Positions 52,901 through 61,504 of a stretch of DNA of 64,000 nucleotides are shown piece by piece; positions within the stretch are counted from its first letter, which is position 1; every line of letters starts with the position of its first letter. The stretch comes from Micromonospora craniellae (lineage in GTDB: Bacteria > Actinomycetota > Actinomycetes > Mycobacteriales > Micromonosporaceae): NCBI RefSeq assembly GCF_014764405.1, contig NZ_CP061725.1:3472001-3536000 (forward strand), in the 5' to 3' direction. The notes beneath the pieces are model-generated. The model was not told where the DNA came from, searched no databases, and was given only the letters and a program-made list of their open reading frames with translations. The translations under genes were made by a program, and so were the position numbers.

Positions 52901-52974
52901 GCCAGGTAGATCAGCACGAGTGGCGCCGCCACGAGCACGAACGCGGCGATGCCCGCTGTCGAGACCGGTTTCAC
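49903..52974 (-). CDS. Large membrane protein with LysM and BTAD regulatory domain
   Basis: 1023 residues, GTG 52974 behind GGGAGGAGGG. Membrane helices lie near 7-26, 48-70, 95-115 and 360-378. LysM (YTCVVREGDTLSAIAKRWLGDPDRW to YPGWTLALP, about 208-265) lies between the third and fourth helices, so it should face the wall. The cytoplasmic C-terminus has a winged-helix VAVRVLGDARIVDIDTTVPLRAKSLELLVYL and a TPR-like BTAD repeat (FDTDLWRMRDAL; RQALDAHLALAATTADPAEAL), as in SARP-type activators. A wall-touching, membrane-bound transcription-factor-like protein. The next gene overlaps by ATGA. Confidence 0.85.
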   Translation of the reverse strand: MKPVSTAGIAAFVLVAAPLVLIYLADWPTPTMPSNSQLRAWLHQPLTTGFLTTLLQASGWLLWAMFATTVAGRVHRRVSARLRWRIALRMPAPMQGLAAALLGATAVTSTALPAAAHATSTADTSSDSTPREDAPAQRPAADRPAPDRTDAGRSAPVDHGSAAGDSDRVPRPVAGHSTVVSADASRTASGPSTTRRADHPVDRAGSVYTCVVREGDTLSAIAKRWLGDPDRWPEIWALNRGTYFATVGGTFTNPDLIYPGWTLALPADTAPPGAASPAPTGPSEPDTPRTQEPPSPVEPTGEPTTGEGSDTPPSPTTTAAPSTVAGAPSSHATRTPPPANSSPAESSRPDGITLGSGSWLDLGLAAAVAAAASLVWAWRRRRYQPRPPGPHRRSGDPDLTPMPATVTRVRRALRRPATDNAHGLDILDAVESAQAACDDDRAAINDDTVEHTRADSPEAADQPLPHAAPVVPAQDHPLCDVWPPAGLGLTGPGADAAGRGFLTAALASGVNTPHTGGRVVIPAPTAAALLSTATALPETGRLTVTAGLDDALDVLETQTLHRSRLVYQHEVDTLADLRHTARHEEPPPPILFITHASARHERARIVALLAQGQRLDIHGVLLGAWPDGDTVVVATDGTTHRPDGQNRHGVHPADVGRLAVLTPEETIDLVTTLAEAHTGERPTPTPDGPTTATTTQCPQPQPDAILDADNRAPHGLTDAPMPAAGEVPPTSTDDPVPASDTTVSPAATDSRHRSEDGPGSDDPQPQERVAVRVLGDARIVDIDTTVPLRAKSLELLVYLVVHDGDAAQDNILDDLLPDAPAAKAPHRLHTYVSALRKTLARTGGPASYVTHPSRRYTLHREAFDTDLWRMRDALRDAERATTDADRAAALRRAVNAYGGALADGFDYEWIEVHREGIRRQALDAHLALAATTADPAEALTVLDTAMRHDPYAEPLYQQAMRAHAALGHLDEIRTLRRTLTRRLDEIDAEPSGDTIDLADRLIAGLQQRRPAGQPQPRDSGRRA

Positions 52975-53302
52975 GCTGCCCTCCTCCCTGCGTCGTGCAT
53001 TGGTGGCACCGAACGTAGGAGAAAGGTGGGCGGTGCAGGCCCGATGCGGGGCTGACAAGACCTCACACCGCCTTACACAACCTCACAACCGCAGGTCAGC
53101 CCCCGTACTGCCGAACGGGTCGTTGTCACGAAGGCTCCACCGTCGAGAGGCGTCGCGGTTGCTGGCAACAGGCCGCAGCTCCCCGCGCCACGCCGCCGGC
53201 CGCCCACCTTGCTCTTCGCGGCGCGGCCCGGCAGATCAAGTAAGGCTGGCCCCGGAGCCGTCCGGGACGGCAAGGCGCGTGGGACGGGACGGATTCAGCG
53301 GA
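52975..53302. promoter_or_regulatory. Intergenic region upstream of the LysM-BTAD operon
   Basis: No gene. It contains a run of CCTCACA-type repeats (53061, 53081) and the strong copy of the shared motif at 53082-53103, on the promoter side of the LysM-BTAD gene. Nothing is recognised between 53110 and 53302. Confidence 0.5.
53082..53103 (+). promoter_or_regulatory. Candidate shared operator, copy 4
   Basis: CTCACAACCGCAGGTCAGCC followed by more C. It is about 110 bp before the GTG of the LysM-BTAD gene, with a second CCTCACA 20 bp away. Confidence 0.55.
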
Positions 53303-55222
53303 TCAGGCGCCGCCGGGCACGAACGCGCCGTCGAGGCTGAGACCGGCGGCGGTGAGACGCTTTCTGTACCGATCGGTCAGCACGACGGCGGCAGCCTGCT
53401 CACCCAGGTCGCTGAGGATGCGCGCGGCCTGCTGATGGAGGTCGGCGTTGTACGGGTCGACACGGATCCCGCCTTGTAGATGGGCGAGTGCTGTGTGAGG
53501 GTCGGGTGCGGTGTCGGCGAGGGCGGCGTAGGCGTCGAGCGCTCTGCGTCGGGCGGCTATCCGGTGTGGTTCGAGCCAGGGCCATGTGTGTCCGGTGGCG
53601 AGGTCGCCGGTGTAGGCGGTGATGACTGCCTGCCAGGCGGCTGCGGTGTCGGTGAGGGTGGCTGCCGCGTGGTCGGCGGTGGTGTGGAGGTGCCACAGGT
53701 CGACGTCGACGTTCGTCGGGTGGAGTCGGTAACGGTCTCCGCTGCGGTCGATGATCGTTGCGCCGGTGGTGGTGCGGGCGGCGGTGCGGAGTTCGCTGAG
53801 GGTGGTGTAGAGGCGTCCGGTGAGTCGGTGTGCGGGGAGTCCGGGCCAGAGCGCTTCGGCCATGAGGTGGCTGTCGGCTCCGTCTACGTGGACGGCGAGG
53901 AAGACCAGCGCCTGCCACGCCGCGGACCGCCGCAGGGCCACCGGTGAGCCGCCGACCAGCAGCTCCGGCTCACCCAGCACCCGCAACCGCAGGCCAGAAG
54001 AGTTGCCGCGTCGTGGGCCGGCCTGGCGAGGTATCCGCGCTGTCGGCGCAGGTGCGGCGGAGGTGTCTGGGGCCGGTGGGTCGAGGTGGCCGGTGACGGT
54101 GAGCAGGTCGGTGGTGGTCACCTCGTCGAGCACACATATCCGATGTCCGGCAGTGTCGTCGGCCGTGTGGCCGTCGGCGTCGACGTGCCAGACCGCCGCT
54201 TCTGGCCATGGTCCCAGCACGACCGGGACGGCCGCGCCTGTGACGACCGTGTCCGTCGGGGGAGCGTCGAGGATCAGTATCGCAGGCGCCCGTCGCCCAT
54301 CCGCTCCGTCCGTTGACATCGCCGGAGGCGATGCGACAGCCAGGGCGGCGTGCGCGATGGTGTCGACGATCGTCAGTCCCGACCCGGGCCGTAGCCGCTC
54401 CACTGCAGGCCCGAGCAACATGTCGCCCGCGCGGCGGGTGATCACTACCTGCGCGTCCGGTTGTCGCATCGCGGTGAGGAGGACGCTGACCAGCAGGCCC
54501 CGTGCGGCGTCGAGTGCGCCTGGTCCGACCAACCCCACTCCCGTAGGCGGCACCCCCACCGGCAGCACTGCCGCCGGTGCGGATACGGGGTACTCGGCGG
54601 TGGCGGCGGTGATGGCCGCCACGGTGGACGGCAGAGGCGTCAGATCCGCCCCGTCGTTGTCGGCGGGGCGTGAGTGGGGGCGGTAGCCGCGGCGGCGGCG
54701 GAGCCACATCAGCCCGACCGCGACCGTCACCTGGCCGGCGACCTCGCGGGGCAGCCACCCACCGGCCACAGCGACACCGCCATCAAGCCCGGCCCGCTCA
54801 CCCTCATCCGGCGTGGGAAGACCTGTGCTTCCTGTCGGTGGCACCGCGTCGACGCCGACAGCTGGTGTGGCGGGAGTGGGGATGGTGAGGGCGGCGGCGC
54901 CGGCGATCCCGGTCGCGGTGGCCTGCCACGGAGTGGGTAACGGCAGGCGGCGCAGCCACCGCACGCCCGCCCACATCCGCACCGCGACGCGGACGGTGAT
55001 GATGTAGGCGACGAACGCCCACAACAGCCACGCCAGCACCACCGCCATCAGCATCAGGTTCTGGCCGGTCAGCGGGTCACGGATCCACTGCCACACCACC
55101 AGCCGCACCCCACCGCCCGGCGACGGCCACCCCACCACCATGACGAGCAGCAGCGGCGGACCGGCCAGCACCACCACGAGTACGACGAGCGACACGACTT
55201 GCCGCGTCCAGCGCATCGTCAC
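53303..55222 (-). CDS. Membrane BTAD protein, paralogue without LysM
   Basis: Up to 639 residues; the GTG at 55222 and the ATG at 55216 share a GGAGGT site, and the ATG has the better spacing. Two N-terminal helices (VVSLVVLVVVLAGPPLLLVMVV and LMLMAVVLAWLLWAFVAYIITV), a third near 110 and one near 165 give the same layout as the LysM protein but without LysM. The C-terminus has a winged helix (LRLRVLGEPELLVGGSPVALRR, AWQALVFLAVHVDGADSHLMAEALWPG) and a BTAD repeat (VDVDLWHLHTTADHAAA). Likely arose by duplication. 329 bp separate it from the LysM gene. Confidence 0.83.
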   Translation of the reverse strand: MTMRWTRQVVSLVVLVVVLAGPPLLLVMVVGWPSPGGGVRLVVWQWIRDPLTGQNLMLMAVVLAWLLWAFVAYIITVRVAVRMWAGVRWLRRLPLPTPWQATATGIAGAAALTIPTPATPAVGVDAVPPTGSTGLPTPDEGERAGLDGGVAVAGGWLPREVAGQVTVAVGLMWLRRRRGYRPHSRPADNDGADLTPLPSTVAAITAATAEYPVSAPAAVLPVGVPPTGVGLVGPGALDAARGLLVSVLLTAMRQPDAQVVITRRAGDMLLGPAVERLRPGSGLTIVDTIAHAALAVASPPAMSTDGADGRRAPAILILDAPPTDTVVTGAAVPVVLGPWPEAAVWHVDADGHTADDTAGHRICVLDEVTTTDLLTVTGHLDPPAPDTSAAPAPTARIPRQAGPRRGNSSGLRLRVLGEPELLVGGSPVALRRSAAWQALVFLAVHVDGADSHLMAEALWPGLPAHRLTGRLYTTLSELRTAARTTTGATIIDRSGDRYRLHPTNVDVDLWHLHTTADHAAATLTDTAAAWQAVITAYTGDLATGHTWPWLEPHRIAARRRALDAYAALADTAPDPHTALAHLQGGIRVDPYNADLHQQAARILSDLGEQAAAVVLTDRYRKRLTAAGLSLDGAFVPGGA

Positions 55223-55279
55223 CCACCTCCTACCGGACCGCGTCCCCGCACGGCAGCGACGTCGGCGAGGACACCCCCG

Positions 55280-57133
55280 TCACCGGACGGCCGTCACCGG
55301 GGCAGGGTGGATGATGCGGGTCCACAGACGACCCAGCCACCACACCCCGACCGCGACCGCGTAGATGACCGCCAAGATCCCCGTCGTGCCCGGACCCGCC
55401 AGCGCCGCGATCAGGATCGCCACCGGCGCGCCGAGGACCAGCCGCAGGACCGGCCGCGACACCAACGCCGTGACCACCCCAACCCCGATGAGCAGACCAC
55501 CGAACCGGCCGCCGAAGTCGATCCACACCAACATGTGCGGCCACCGCTCCGCCGTCACCGACCACTGCAGCACCAGCATCCCCACCGTCGCCGTCACCAC
55601 CGACGACACCGGGAACGCCAAGAACTGCGACCACCCACCCGCCGGCGTACGCCACTGACGCACGGCGATCACCGCGAGAACCGCCGCCACCACCACGATC
55701 GGCACGATCGGCACCACCGACCAGCGCAGGAACGGACCCAGCTCCATACCGATGTACTGGCTACCCACCACCGCGTACATACACGCCACAGCGACACCCA
55801 ACCACGAGGCGGTGAGGATGCCGGTGGCGACCTGCGCCCCCGGCGACAACGGCAACCCGGTATCGGTACGCGACGCCAACGCCGCACCCAGAACCGTGCC
55901 CACACCGAGACAGGCGAGCATCGCGAACACCGACGCCATCGCCAGCTCACCCCAGTTCAACGTCGCCCACTTCCCCAACGCCGCGCTGTTCCACACCGGG
56001 GTGAACAACATGTGCGACACCAACGCCAACGACGCGAACCCCGACACCGCCACCGCCAGCGCCCGCCCCACCGACGGCAACGGCTCCACCACCACCTCCG
56101 GGCCCTCGCCCGGACTCCGCGCGCCGGCGTCCGCCGCCCCATGCGCCGCCGCGAGCGGAGGATCCCGCACCAACAGCGGCGTGAGACCCGTCTCGGTGGC
56201 CAGCACCTCCGCCACCAGTCGCATCTGCGCCGTCCCACCCGCACACCACAACCCCGCCACCGTCGCCGGGTCGACCTCCGCCGCGTCCACCGCATCCCGG
56301 ACCAGGCCCGCCGCCCGTTCCAGGACCGGACGGGCCGCCTGCGTCAACACCAGATCGTTGACCACCACCGCCGGACCCGACGGCACCGCAACCGACACCG
56401 CCGCATGCGCGAACAGGGCATGCTTCGCCGTCCGCACACTCGCCGTCAACGCCACCTCCTCACCGGTCCCCGGAGCGACGGGATCGGGGGAGAGGGCGGC
56501 AGTCATCGCCGCGTCGATGGCGTCGCCACCGGCATCCGGGTCGGCGAGGGTGGAGAGGATCTCGAAGCCGACCGGAGTACGGCGGACGACGCTTACCTCG
56601 GCGCCGCCGCCCAGGTCACACACCACGATGGCGTCGCCCACCGGCAGGGGCACGCCTCCGGCGAGCAGGTGCGAGGCCACCGCCACCGGTGCCTCCACCA
56701 ACCGGGGCTGCGGCAACCCTGCCCGATGCGCCGCGTGACGAAGCCAGGTACGACGTCGCGGTCCCCACCCCGCCGGCACCACCAACCGCACATCCTCCAC
56801 CGCAGCTCCGACCATCCGTCGGGCCTCGTCAGCGGCACGCCGCAACGTCGCCGCCACCAACTCCGCCGGCACCACCTCCACGCCCGCCACGCTCACCTGC
56901 TCATCAGCAGGACGACGGGGGACAGGAACGAACCTCTGCGGCTGCGCCACCGCCGCCCGCCACGCCTGCTGCCCCGTCACCACCGACCCGTCGTCGGCGA
57001 CCAGCACCGCACTCGGTAGTCCAGGCTCACCGTCGAACACCAGCGGCGACCACGACCCGTCCGACCACGCCACCACACCCGTCGTACTGGCACTCCCACA
57101 ATCGATCGCCAGCCGAACCTGCCCCGATCGCAT
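55280..57133 (-). CDS. Hsp70-like ATPase domain fused to a multi-span membrane domain
   Basis: 617 residues. The N-terminal 350 residues are an actin-fold/Hsp70-type ATPase: phosphate-1 loop VRLAIDCGSASTTGVVAW, phosphate-2 VVCDLGGGAEVSVV, adenosine loop GLWCAGGTAQMRLV. There is no substrate-binding domain; instead the rest has about seven membrane helices (for example ASVFAMLACLGVGTVLGAAL and WSVVPIVPIVVVAAVLAVIAV). It lies at the head of the minus-strand membrane set, 57 bp upstream of a BTAD protein. An ATP-driven switch embedded in the membrane that assists transfer or signals to the BTAD proteins is a reasonable but unproven reading. Confidence 0.85.
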   Translation of the reverse strand: MRSGQVRLAIDCGSASTTGVVAWSDGSWSPLVFDGEPGLPSAVLVADDGSVVTGQQAWRAAVAQPQRFVPVPRRPADEQVSVAGVEVVPAELVAATLRRAADEARRMVGAAVEDVRLVVPAGWGPRRRTWLRHAAHRAGLPQPRLVEAPVAVASHLLAGGVPLPVGDAIVVCDLGGGAEVSVVRRTPVGFEILSTLADPDAGGDAIDAAMTAALSPDPVAPGTGEEVALTASVRTAKHALFAHAAVSVAVPSGPAVVVNDLVLTQAARPVLERAAGLVRDAVDAAEVDPATVAGLWCAGGTAQMRLVAEVLATETGLTPLLVRDPPLAAAHGAADAGARSPGEGPEVVVEPLPSVGRALAVAVSGFASLALVSHMLFTPVWNSAALGKWATLNWGELAMASVFAMLACLGVGTVLGAALASRTDTGLPLSPGAQVATGILTASWLGVAVACMYAVVGSQYIGMELGPFLRWSVVPIVPIVVVAAVLAVIAVRQWRTPAGGWSQFLAFPVSSVVTATVGMLVLQWSVTAERWPHMLVWIDFGGRFGGLLIGVGVVTALVSRPVLRLVLGAPVAILIAALAGPGTTGILAVIYAVAVGVWWLGRLWTRIIHPAPVTAVR

Positions 57134-57203
57134 GCGCCATAGTCAAACATGAATCACGCCATCACGTGAGGGCATAACTACACACAGCGGCAGCCATCGG
57201 GCT

Positions 57204-57490
57204 GGGAAGTGAGCCGTGCATCTCCGATCTGGCATGACGTGGAAAGGCGTCGTCGCGCCGCGTGGTGCACGTTCCTCGGGCGGATCCCTCAGATCTCGGT
57301 TGATCAGCGGTGGACCCGGCCACGGCGACAGCCCAGCCCGGGAGAGCGGCTGGGTGAGTGTCGGCGCCGGATCGCGGGGAGGAACGATGGTCGCCGTGAC
57401 CGCTCCTTCCCGTGCGCCGCTCGCCGTGTTGGAGGCGGTGCTGGAGCAGCTGACCTACGTCAACCAAGAGACCGGCTACACCGTCGCCCG
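57204..57490 (+). repeat. Direct repeat copy A: recD2 promoter and first codons
   Basis: Matches 63713-64000 at roughly 88% by eye, including the GGGGAGG site, the ATG at 57387 and about 35 codons. The match must continue past the window edge in copy B. The divergence means it is not a recent target duplication. Confidence 0.85.
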
Positions 57491-57560
57491 GGTCGCCACC
57501 GGCCGCGGCGGTGACCTGTCTGGTCGGCGCGCTGTTGGGCGCGCAGGCCGCGGCGAACGA
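57387..57560 (+). pseudogene. RecD2-like helicase, truncated 5' fragment
   Basis: MVAVTAPSRAPLAVLEAVLEQLTYVNQETGYTVARV, then ATGRGGDL, is the N-terminus of RecD2-type SF1B helicases. After GGDL the reading frame shifts (the other frame gives LVGALLGAQAA) and similarity stops near 57555. The intact gene seems to begin at 63897. The sequence on to 57841 shows no gene with support. Confidence 0.75.
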
Positions 57561-57841
57561 GCCATCACCACCCCCGAAACCTTGAGGATCCTCACCAAAT
57601 TGTGCTGCAGTCCATCCCAGGCGACCGCGATCCTGTAGGCCATCCTCGTTCCCATGCCGCGTCGAAGCCGACCGCAACGCGGAAAGAAGTGGCTGATCAA
57701 GATAGCTTGAGGGCGTACTCGCTGGCGCCTGTCTCATGCACTTTGATCGATTGACTGAAGGTGTTTCTCGCGCTACGTTGAGTGTTCATTGCGCCATTGA
57801 CGGAGGTGAAGGTCAAGGCGCGTGCGTCACAACGGGGAGAA

Positions 57842-58423
57842 ATGATCTTGATCAGAAGTATGCGTGCATCGAGCTTAGCTATCGCCGTGGCCGTCGCCTT
57901 GCTGTCGACCGGAGCGAGCGCCGTGGCCTCTCCACCGGCATCGGACCCGTCGCCGGCCGCAGCTCGACCAGGGCTGGCGCCCGCCGATGCGGAGGGCACG
58001 TACCTCGACGAGGAGGGCAACGTCCTGTCGATGCGGGGGCGGGACGCCGACCTGGTAACAGGCAGAGCCCTGCTCCTTGGCTGCACACCCGGCAACGGAG
58101 CTGACAATCCGCACTGGACGACGCCTGATGTCTCGGGTCATGGAAGCTACGTCAAGGGAACGTGCACTAACAACACGGCTAAAGTTTACAACTGCTTGTA
58201 CGAGTGGTACACCGACGGCACCTGGCGTCGGAAGTCGTGTTCGAGCACGGTGACGGTGACGGCTGGCGGCGGGGCTGGGAACAGGTCCAACGCCCGGCAC
58301 GTCTGTCACTCGACCAGCCAGCTCATCTCCTGGCGCAATCACGAGGACGTCGACGTCATCGGCGAAATCGACGACGGCAACCAACCCTACAGGCAGGCCA
58401 GCGTCTATTGCGTAGTGAACTAG
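57842..58423 (+). CDS. Secreted cysteine-rich protein
   Basis: 193 residues, ATG 57842 after GGGGAGAA. A signal peptide (LIRSMRASSLAIAVAVALLSTGASAVASPP, cleavage about residue 28-30), a pro-like segment (EGTYLDEEGNVLSMRGRDADL), then a mature domain with six cysteines (GCTPG, KGTC, YNCLYEW, RKSCSSTV, HVCHS, YCVVN) that could form three disulfides. No family recognised. Orphan in an insertion-rich region. Confidence 0.75.
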   Translation: MILIRSMRASSLAIAVAVALLSTGASAVASPPASDPSPAAARPGLAPADAEGTYLDEEGNVLSMRGRDADLVTGRALLLGCTPGNGADNPHWTTPDVSGHGSYVKGTCTNNTAKVYNCLYEWYTDGTWRRKSCSSTVTVTAGGGAGNRSNARHVCHSTSQLISWRNHEDVDVIGEIDDGNQPYRQASVYCVVN

Positions 58424-58559
58424 CCGTAGCGTTCACGATGGGCCATAGAGACCTCCGGTGGGTGTGGGCGTAAGCACCTCACGCCCCGCCGGGGGTTTCT
58501 CCATGGATCATGCCGACGCGCCGCCAAAGACGCTCATTAGCCACTGCAACTACAGTGAG

Positions 58560-59543
58560 GTGATCTCAGCAACGCATATGTGTTGATTGGCGCGACACGG
58601 GCGAAGGCGGCGAGTCGGGCGGCAGTGGAGACAGGCGTGGAGCCATCGATAGACATGTCCTTGCGACAGATCCACGTCTTCGAGAGGGCTCCACGTGATT
58701 GCCTATCGTGCCATGATCGACGTCCCGAGGGAACTCGTGCAGCATCTCGCGCGGCTGCTGTACGTGCAGCGCCGGGCCTGCGGCACTCGCCGTGGCACTC
58801 GTGCGTTGACCTGCTTCTACCAGGCCCTGATGGTGCTCGTCTGGTTCCGCAAAGGTGAGGACATGACCTTGCTGGCAGCCGGCTTCGGTATCTCCCGGGC
58901 GACGGCGTACCGCTACCGCGACGAGGGCATCACGGTGCTCGCCGCCCAGGCGGCCGACCTGCACACCGCTCTGCGTCGGGCCGCCGCCGACGGCTGGTCC
59001 CACGTGATCCTCGACGGCAAACTGTTCGACTGCGACCGGCTCACCGAGACCACCCTGTCGGTCAAGGGCGAGACCATCGACGCCTGGTACTCCGGAAAAC
59101 ACCGCGACTTCGGCGCGAACATCCAAGCGATCATGCGTCCAGACGGGCTGCCGATCTGGACCTCGGAAGCGATGCCCGGACATCTACACGACACCAGCTG
59201 CGCCCGCGACCTCGGGATCACCGCCGCCCTGAACTGGTCCGCCGCCGAACTCGACCTGCCCGCCCTGGCCGACTCCGGCTACGAAAGCACAGGCCACGGC
59301 ATCAAGACCCCGATCAAGCAGCCCACCGACGGCAGCCGCCTCGCACCCGACAACCGCGCCTACAACCGACTGCTCCGCGGCCTGCGATGGCAAGGCGAAC
59401 GCGGCTTCGCCATCCTGATCGGACGCTGGAAGACGCTCCGCCACACGAACATCAGCCCACGCCGAATCGGCGACATCGTCACCGCCGCATTACACCTGAC
59501 CCACTTCGAATACAAATACCTACCAGTAAGTCGTTGAGATCAC
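58560..59543 (+). mobile_element. IS5-type insertion sequence
   Basis: GTGATCTCA at 58560-58568 and its complement at 59535-59543 bound the transposase gene; the match continues imperfectly inward. The stop codon lies within the right repeat. No clear target duplication was identified, so the outer limits may be off by a few bases. Confidence 0.65.
58695..59537 (+). CDS. IS5-family (DDE_Tnp_4-type) transposase
   Basis: 280 residues from GTG 58695; ATG 58713 is an alternative. A helix-turn-helix N-terminus (ALMVLVWFRKGEDMTLLAAGFGISRATAYRYRDEGITVLA) is followed by the DDE core: HVILDGKLFDCDR, KGETIDAWYSGKHRDFGANIQAIM, LADSGYESTG, and NRLLRGLRWQGERGFAILIGRWKTL carrying the final Glu. This matches the HARBI1-like DDE_Tnp_4 group. 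Appears complete. Confidence 0.88.
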   Translation: MIAYRAMIDVPRELVQHLARLLYVQRRACGTRRGTRALTCFYQALMVLVWFRKGEDMTLLAAGFGISRATAYRYRDEGITVLAAQAADLHTALRRAAADGWSHVILDGKLFDCDRLTETTLSVKGETIDAWYSGKHRDFGANIQAIMRPDGLPIWTSEAMPGHLHDTSCARDLGITAALNWSAAELDLPALADSGYESTGHGIKTPIKQPTDGSRLAPDNRAYNRLLRGLRWQGERGFAILIGRWKTLRHTNISPRRIGDIVTAALHLTHFEYKYLPVSR

Positions 59544-59789
59544 TTCTTGTGAACACGAACGTGGAAAGCGAGGCAAAGATTGATGACGGTCTCGTGGACT
59601 GCGGTGCTGTATGGGAGATGGAGGTTGTTTGGCCCTCCGGAGCCGGCTTGCGGAAGCAGGCTTCAAACCACCACGAGGGGCGTTGGCTGAAGACCGTCGT
59701 CCTGAGCGTCGTTGGAAAAGGCGTGACTGTGATCGCGTCAGGTATGGACCGGGAAGATGAGCGATGAACGTCGAGTTCTCTGCCGTTGA

Positions 59790-61485
59790 CGTGTCGAAAC
59801 TCAGTCAGACGACATCAGAACCGAGGCCGGAGGTGAGTCTCGGGATGAGCCTGGGGGATATCCGCTTACTGCCCAGGTGGTGTCCGGCATATAGGCAGCA
59901 TGAGCCCGGTCCAGGCTCTCATACGGAACGTGTGAAGGCGGACCCCGATACCGTCCGTCGGTTTACCGGCGGCGAGAGGGAGGACTCCAAGCGGAGGAAA
60001 CCGCGAGGAGCAGAGTACCGATGCGGGGACGCTGGCGGACTCGCCCGTAGTAGCTGTGAACCGCCTGCGTATCGCAGTGGGTCGGGGAGCGAAGGGGCGG
60101 GGTCGTTCAGGCTGGTTTGTGCGGTCAACCGTGAGGGAGGAACCGCGTGAGTCAGCCAGGGTTGACAGGCAAGTCGCACGATATCCCAAAGCGGCTGATC
60201 TGGGCCGCGTGGTTGAAGGTGAAAGGTAATGGCGGAGCGGCCGGGGCCGACGGAGTGACGATCGAACAGTTCGAAACGAGGTTGGCTGACAACCTCTACC
60301 GACTGTGGAACCGTATGTCGTCGGGCAGCTATTTCCCCGGCCCGGTCCGGGCGGTGGAGATCCCGAAGAAGGGTGGGGTCAGGATTCTGGGCATTCCCAA
60401 TGTGGTCGACCGGGTGGCGCAGACGGTGGCGGTGCTGGTGTTGGAGCCGGAGGTGGAGAAGGTGTTCCACGACGACTCCTACGGATATCGTCCCGGACGG
60501 TCCCCGATTGATGCGATTCGGGTGTGTCGGCAGCGGTGTTTCAAGAAGGACTGGGTCGTCGATTTGGACGTCAAGGCCTTTTTCGACTCCGTGCGGTGGG
60601 ATTTGATGCTCAAGGCGGTGGCGCGTCACACGACTCACCCGTGGGTCATGCTGTATGTGGAGCGCTGGTTGAGAGCGCCGATGCTGATGCCCGACGGGAC
60701 CCTGACCCATCGGAACAAGGGGACACCGCAGGGTGGTCCGATCTCCCCGTTGATCGCCAACATTTTTCTGCACTACGGCTTCGACACCTGGATGGGCCGT
60801 GAGTTTCCCGGGGTCGGGTTCGAGCGGTTCGCAGACGATGTGGTGGTCCACTGCGTGACCGAACGTCAGGCGCAACAGGTGCGTCAGGCGATCGATCGTC
60901 GGTTCGCGGACATCGGGTTGCAGTTGCACCCCGACAAGACGCGCATCGTGTACTGCAAAGACGACCGGCGCCGTCTCGACTACGAGCTGGTGACGTTCAC
61001 GTTCTGCGGGTACGCGTTTCGTCCCCGGAAGGCATGGGACAAGATCCGCGGAAGGGCCCGGACCGGGTTCCTACCCGCGGTTGCCCCGGGGAAGCTGACC
61101 GATATGAGCCGCAAGGTCGCGTCCTGGCGGCTACATCGACGCACGACCGGCAACCTGGCAGACCTCGCCGTAGAGGTCAACCCTGTCCTTCGGGGCTGGT
61201 TGAACTACTTCACCGTGTTTTACCCGAGCGCGGTCTACCCGATCGGCAAGCGCATCGATCGTCATCTGATGCGCTGGGCGAAGTGGAAGTACAAGCGACT
61301 CAAACGCAGCGACGACAGAGCTCGAGTATGGCTACGAGACGTCCGGCAACGGTCGCCCGACCTGTTCGCGCACTGGGCGATGCGGTACACGACCTGACAA
61401 CCGAACGGCACGAGCCGGATGAGTCGAGAGGTTCACGTCCGGATCTGTGGGGGACGGCGGGTGAAACTCCCGCCGTCTACCCGGC
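59790..61485 (+). mobile_element. Second group II intron (boundaries approximate)
   Basis: Ribozyme-like sequence precedes the reverse transcriptase (the GAGGGAGGACTCCAAGCGGA region near 59980). Domain V is clear at 61412-61445, beginning GAGCCGGATGAGTCG, followed by a 9-bp domain VI stem and a candidate branch A at 61479. The exact 5' end was not identified, and the expected A-pyrimidine 3' end is not obvious, so the intron may be truncated or degenerate at its ends. It has inserted just upstream of an orphan gene. Confidence 0.65.
60147..61397 (+). CDS. Group II intron reverse transcriptase/maturase, no endonuclease domain
   Basis: 416 residues, GTG after GAGGGAGG. Reverse transcriptase motifs: GGVRILGIPNVVDRVAQ, DSYGYRPGRSPIDAI, VVDLDVKAFFDSV, KGTPQGGPISPLIANI and the active site FERFADDVVVH (FADD rather than YADD). 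The maturase helix is NPVLRGWLNYFTVFYPS. No HNH domain, as in group IIC-type introns that insert after terminators. Clearly a different lineage from the intron in the coupling-protein gene. Confidence 0.93.
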   Translation: MSQPGLTGKSHDIPKRLIWAAWLKVKGNGGAAGADGVTIEQFETRLADNLYRLWNRMSSGSYFPGPVRAVEIPKKGGVRILGIPNVVDRVAQTVAVLVLEPEVEKVFHDDSYGYRPGRSPIDAIRVCRQRCFKKDWVVDLDVKAFFDSVRWDLMLKAVARHTTHPWVMLYVERWLRAPMLMPDGTLTHRNKGTPQGGPISPLIANIFLHYGFDTWMGREFPGVGFERFADDVVVHCVTERQAQQVRQAIDRRFADIGLQLHPDKTRIVYCKDDRRRLDYELVTFTFCGYAFRPRKAWDKIRGRARTGFLPAVAPGKLTDMSRKVASWRLHRRTTGNLADLAVEVNPVLRGWLNYFTVFYPSAVYPIGKRIDRHLMRWAKWKYKRLKRSDDRARVWLRDVRQRSPDLFAHWAMRYTT

Positions 61486-61504
61486 AGTAGCGGTCTATTA
61501 TTCG

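Noticed and set aside
55199..57019. 606-codon plus-strand frame opposite the Hsp70-like gene
   Set aside because: Arg/His/Thr-rich antisense shadow; the minus strand has ATPase motifs and membrane helices.
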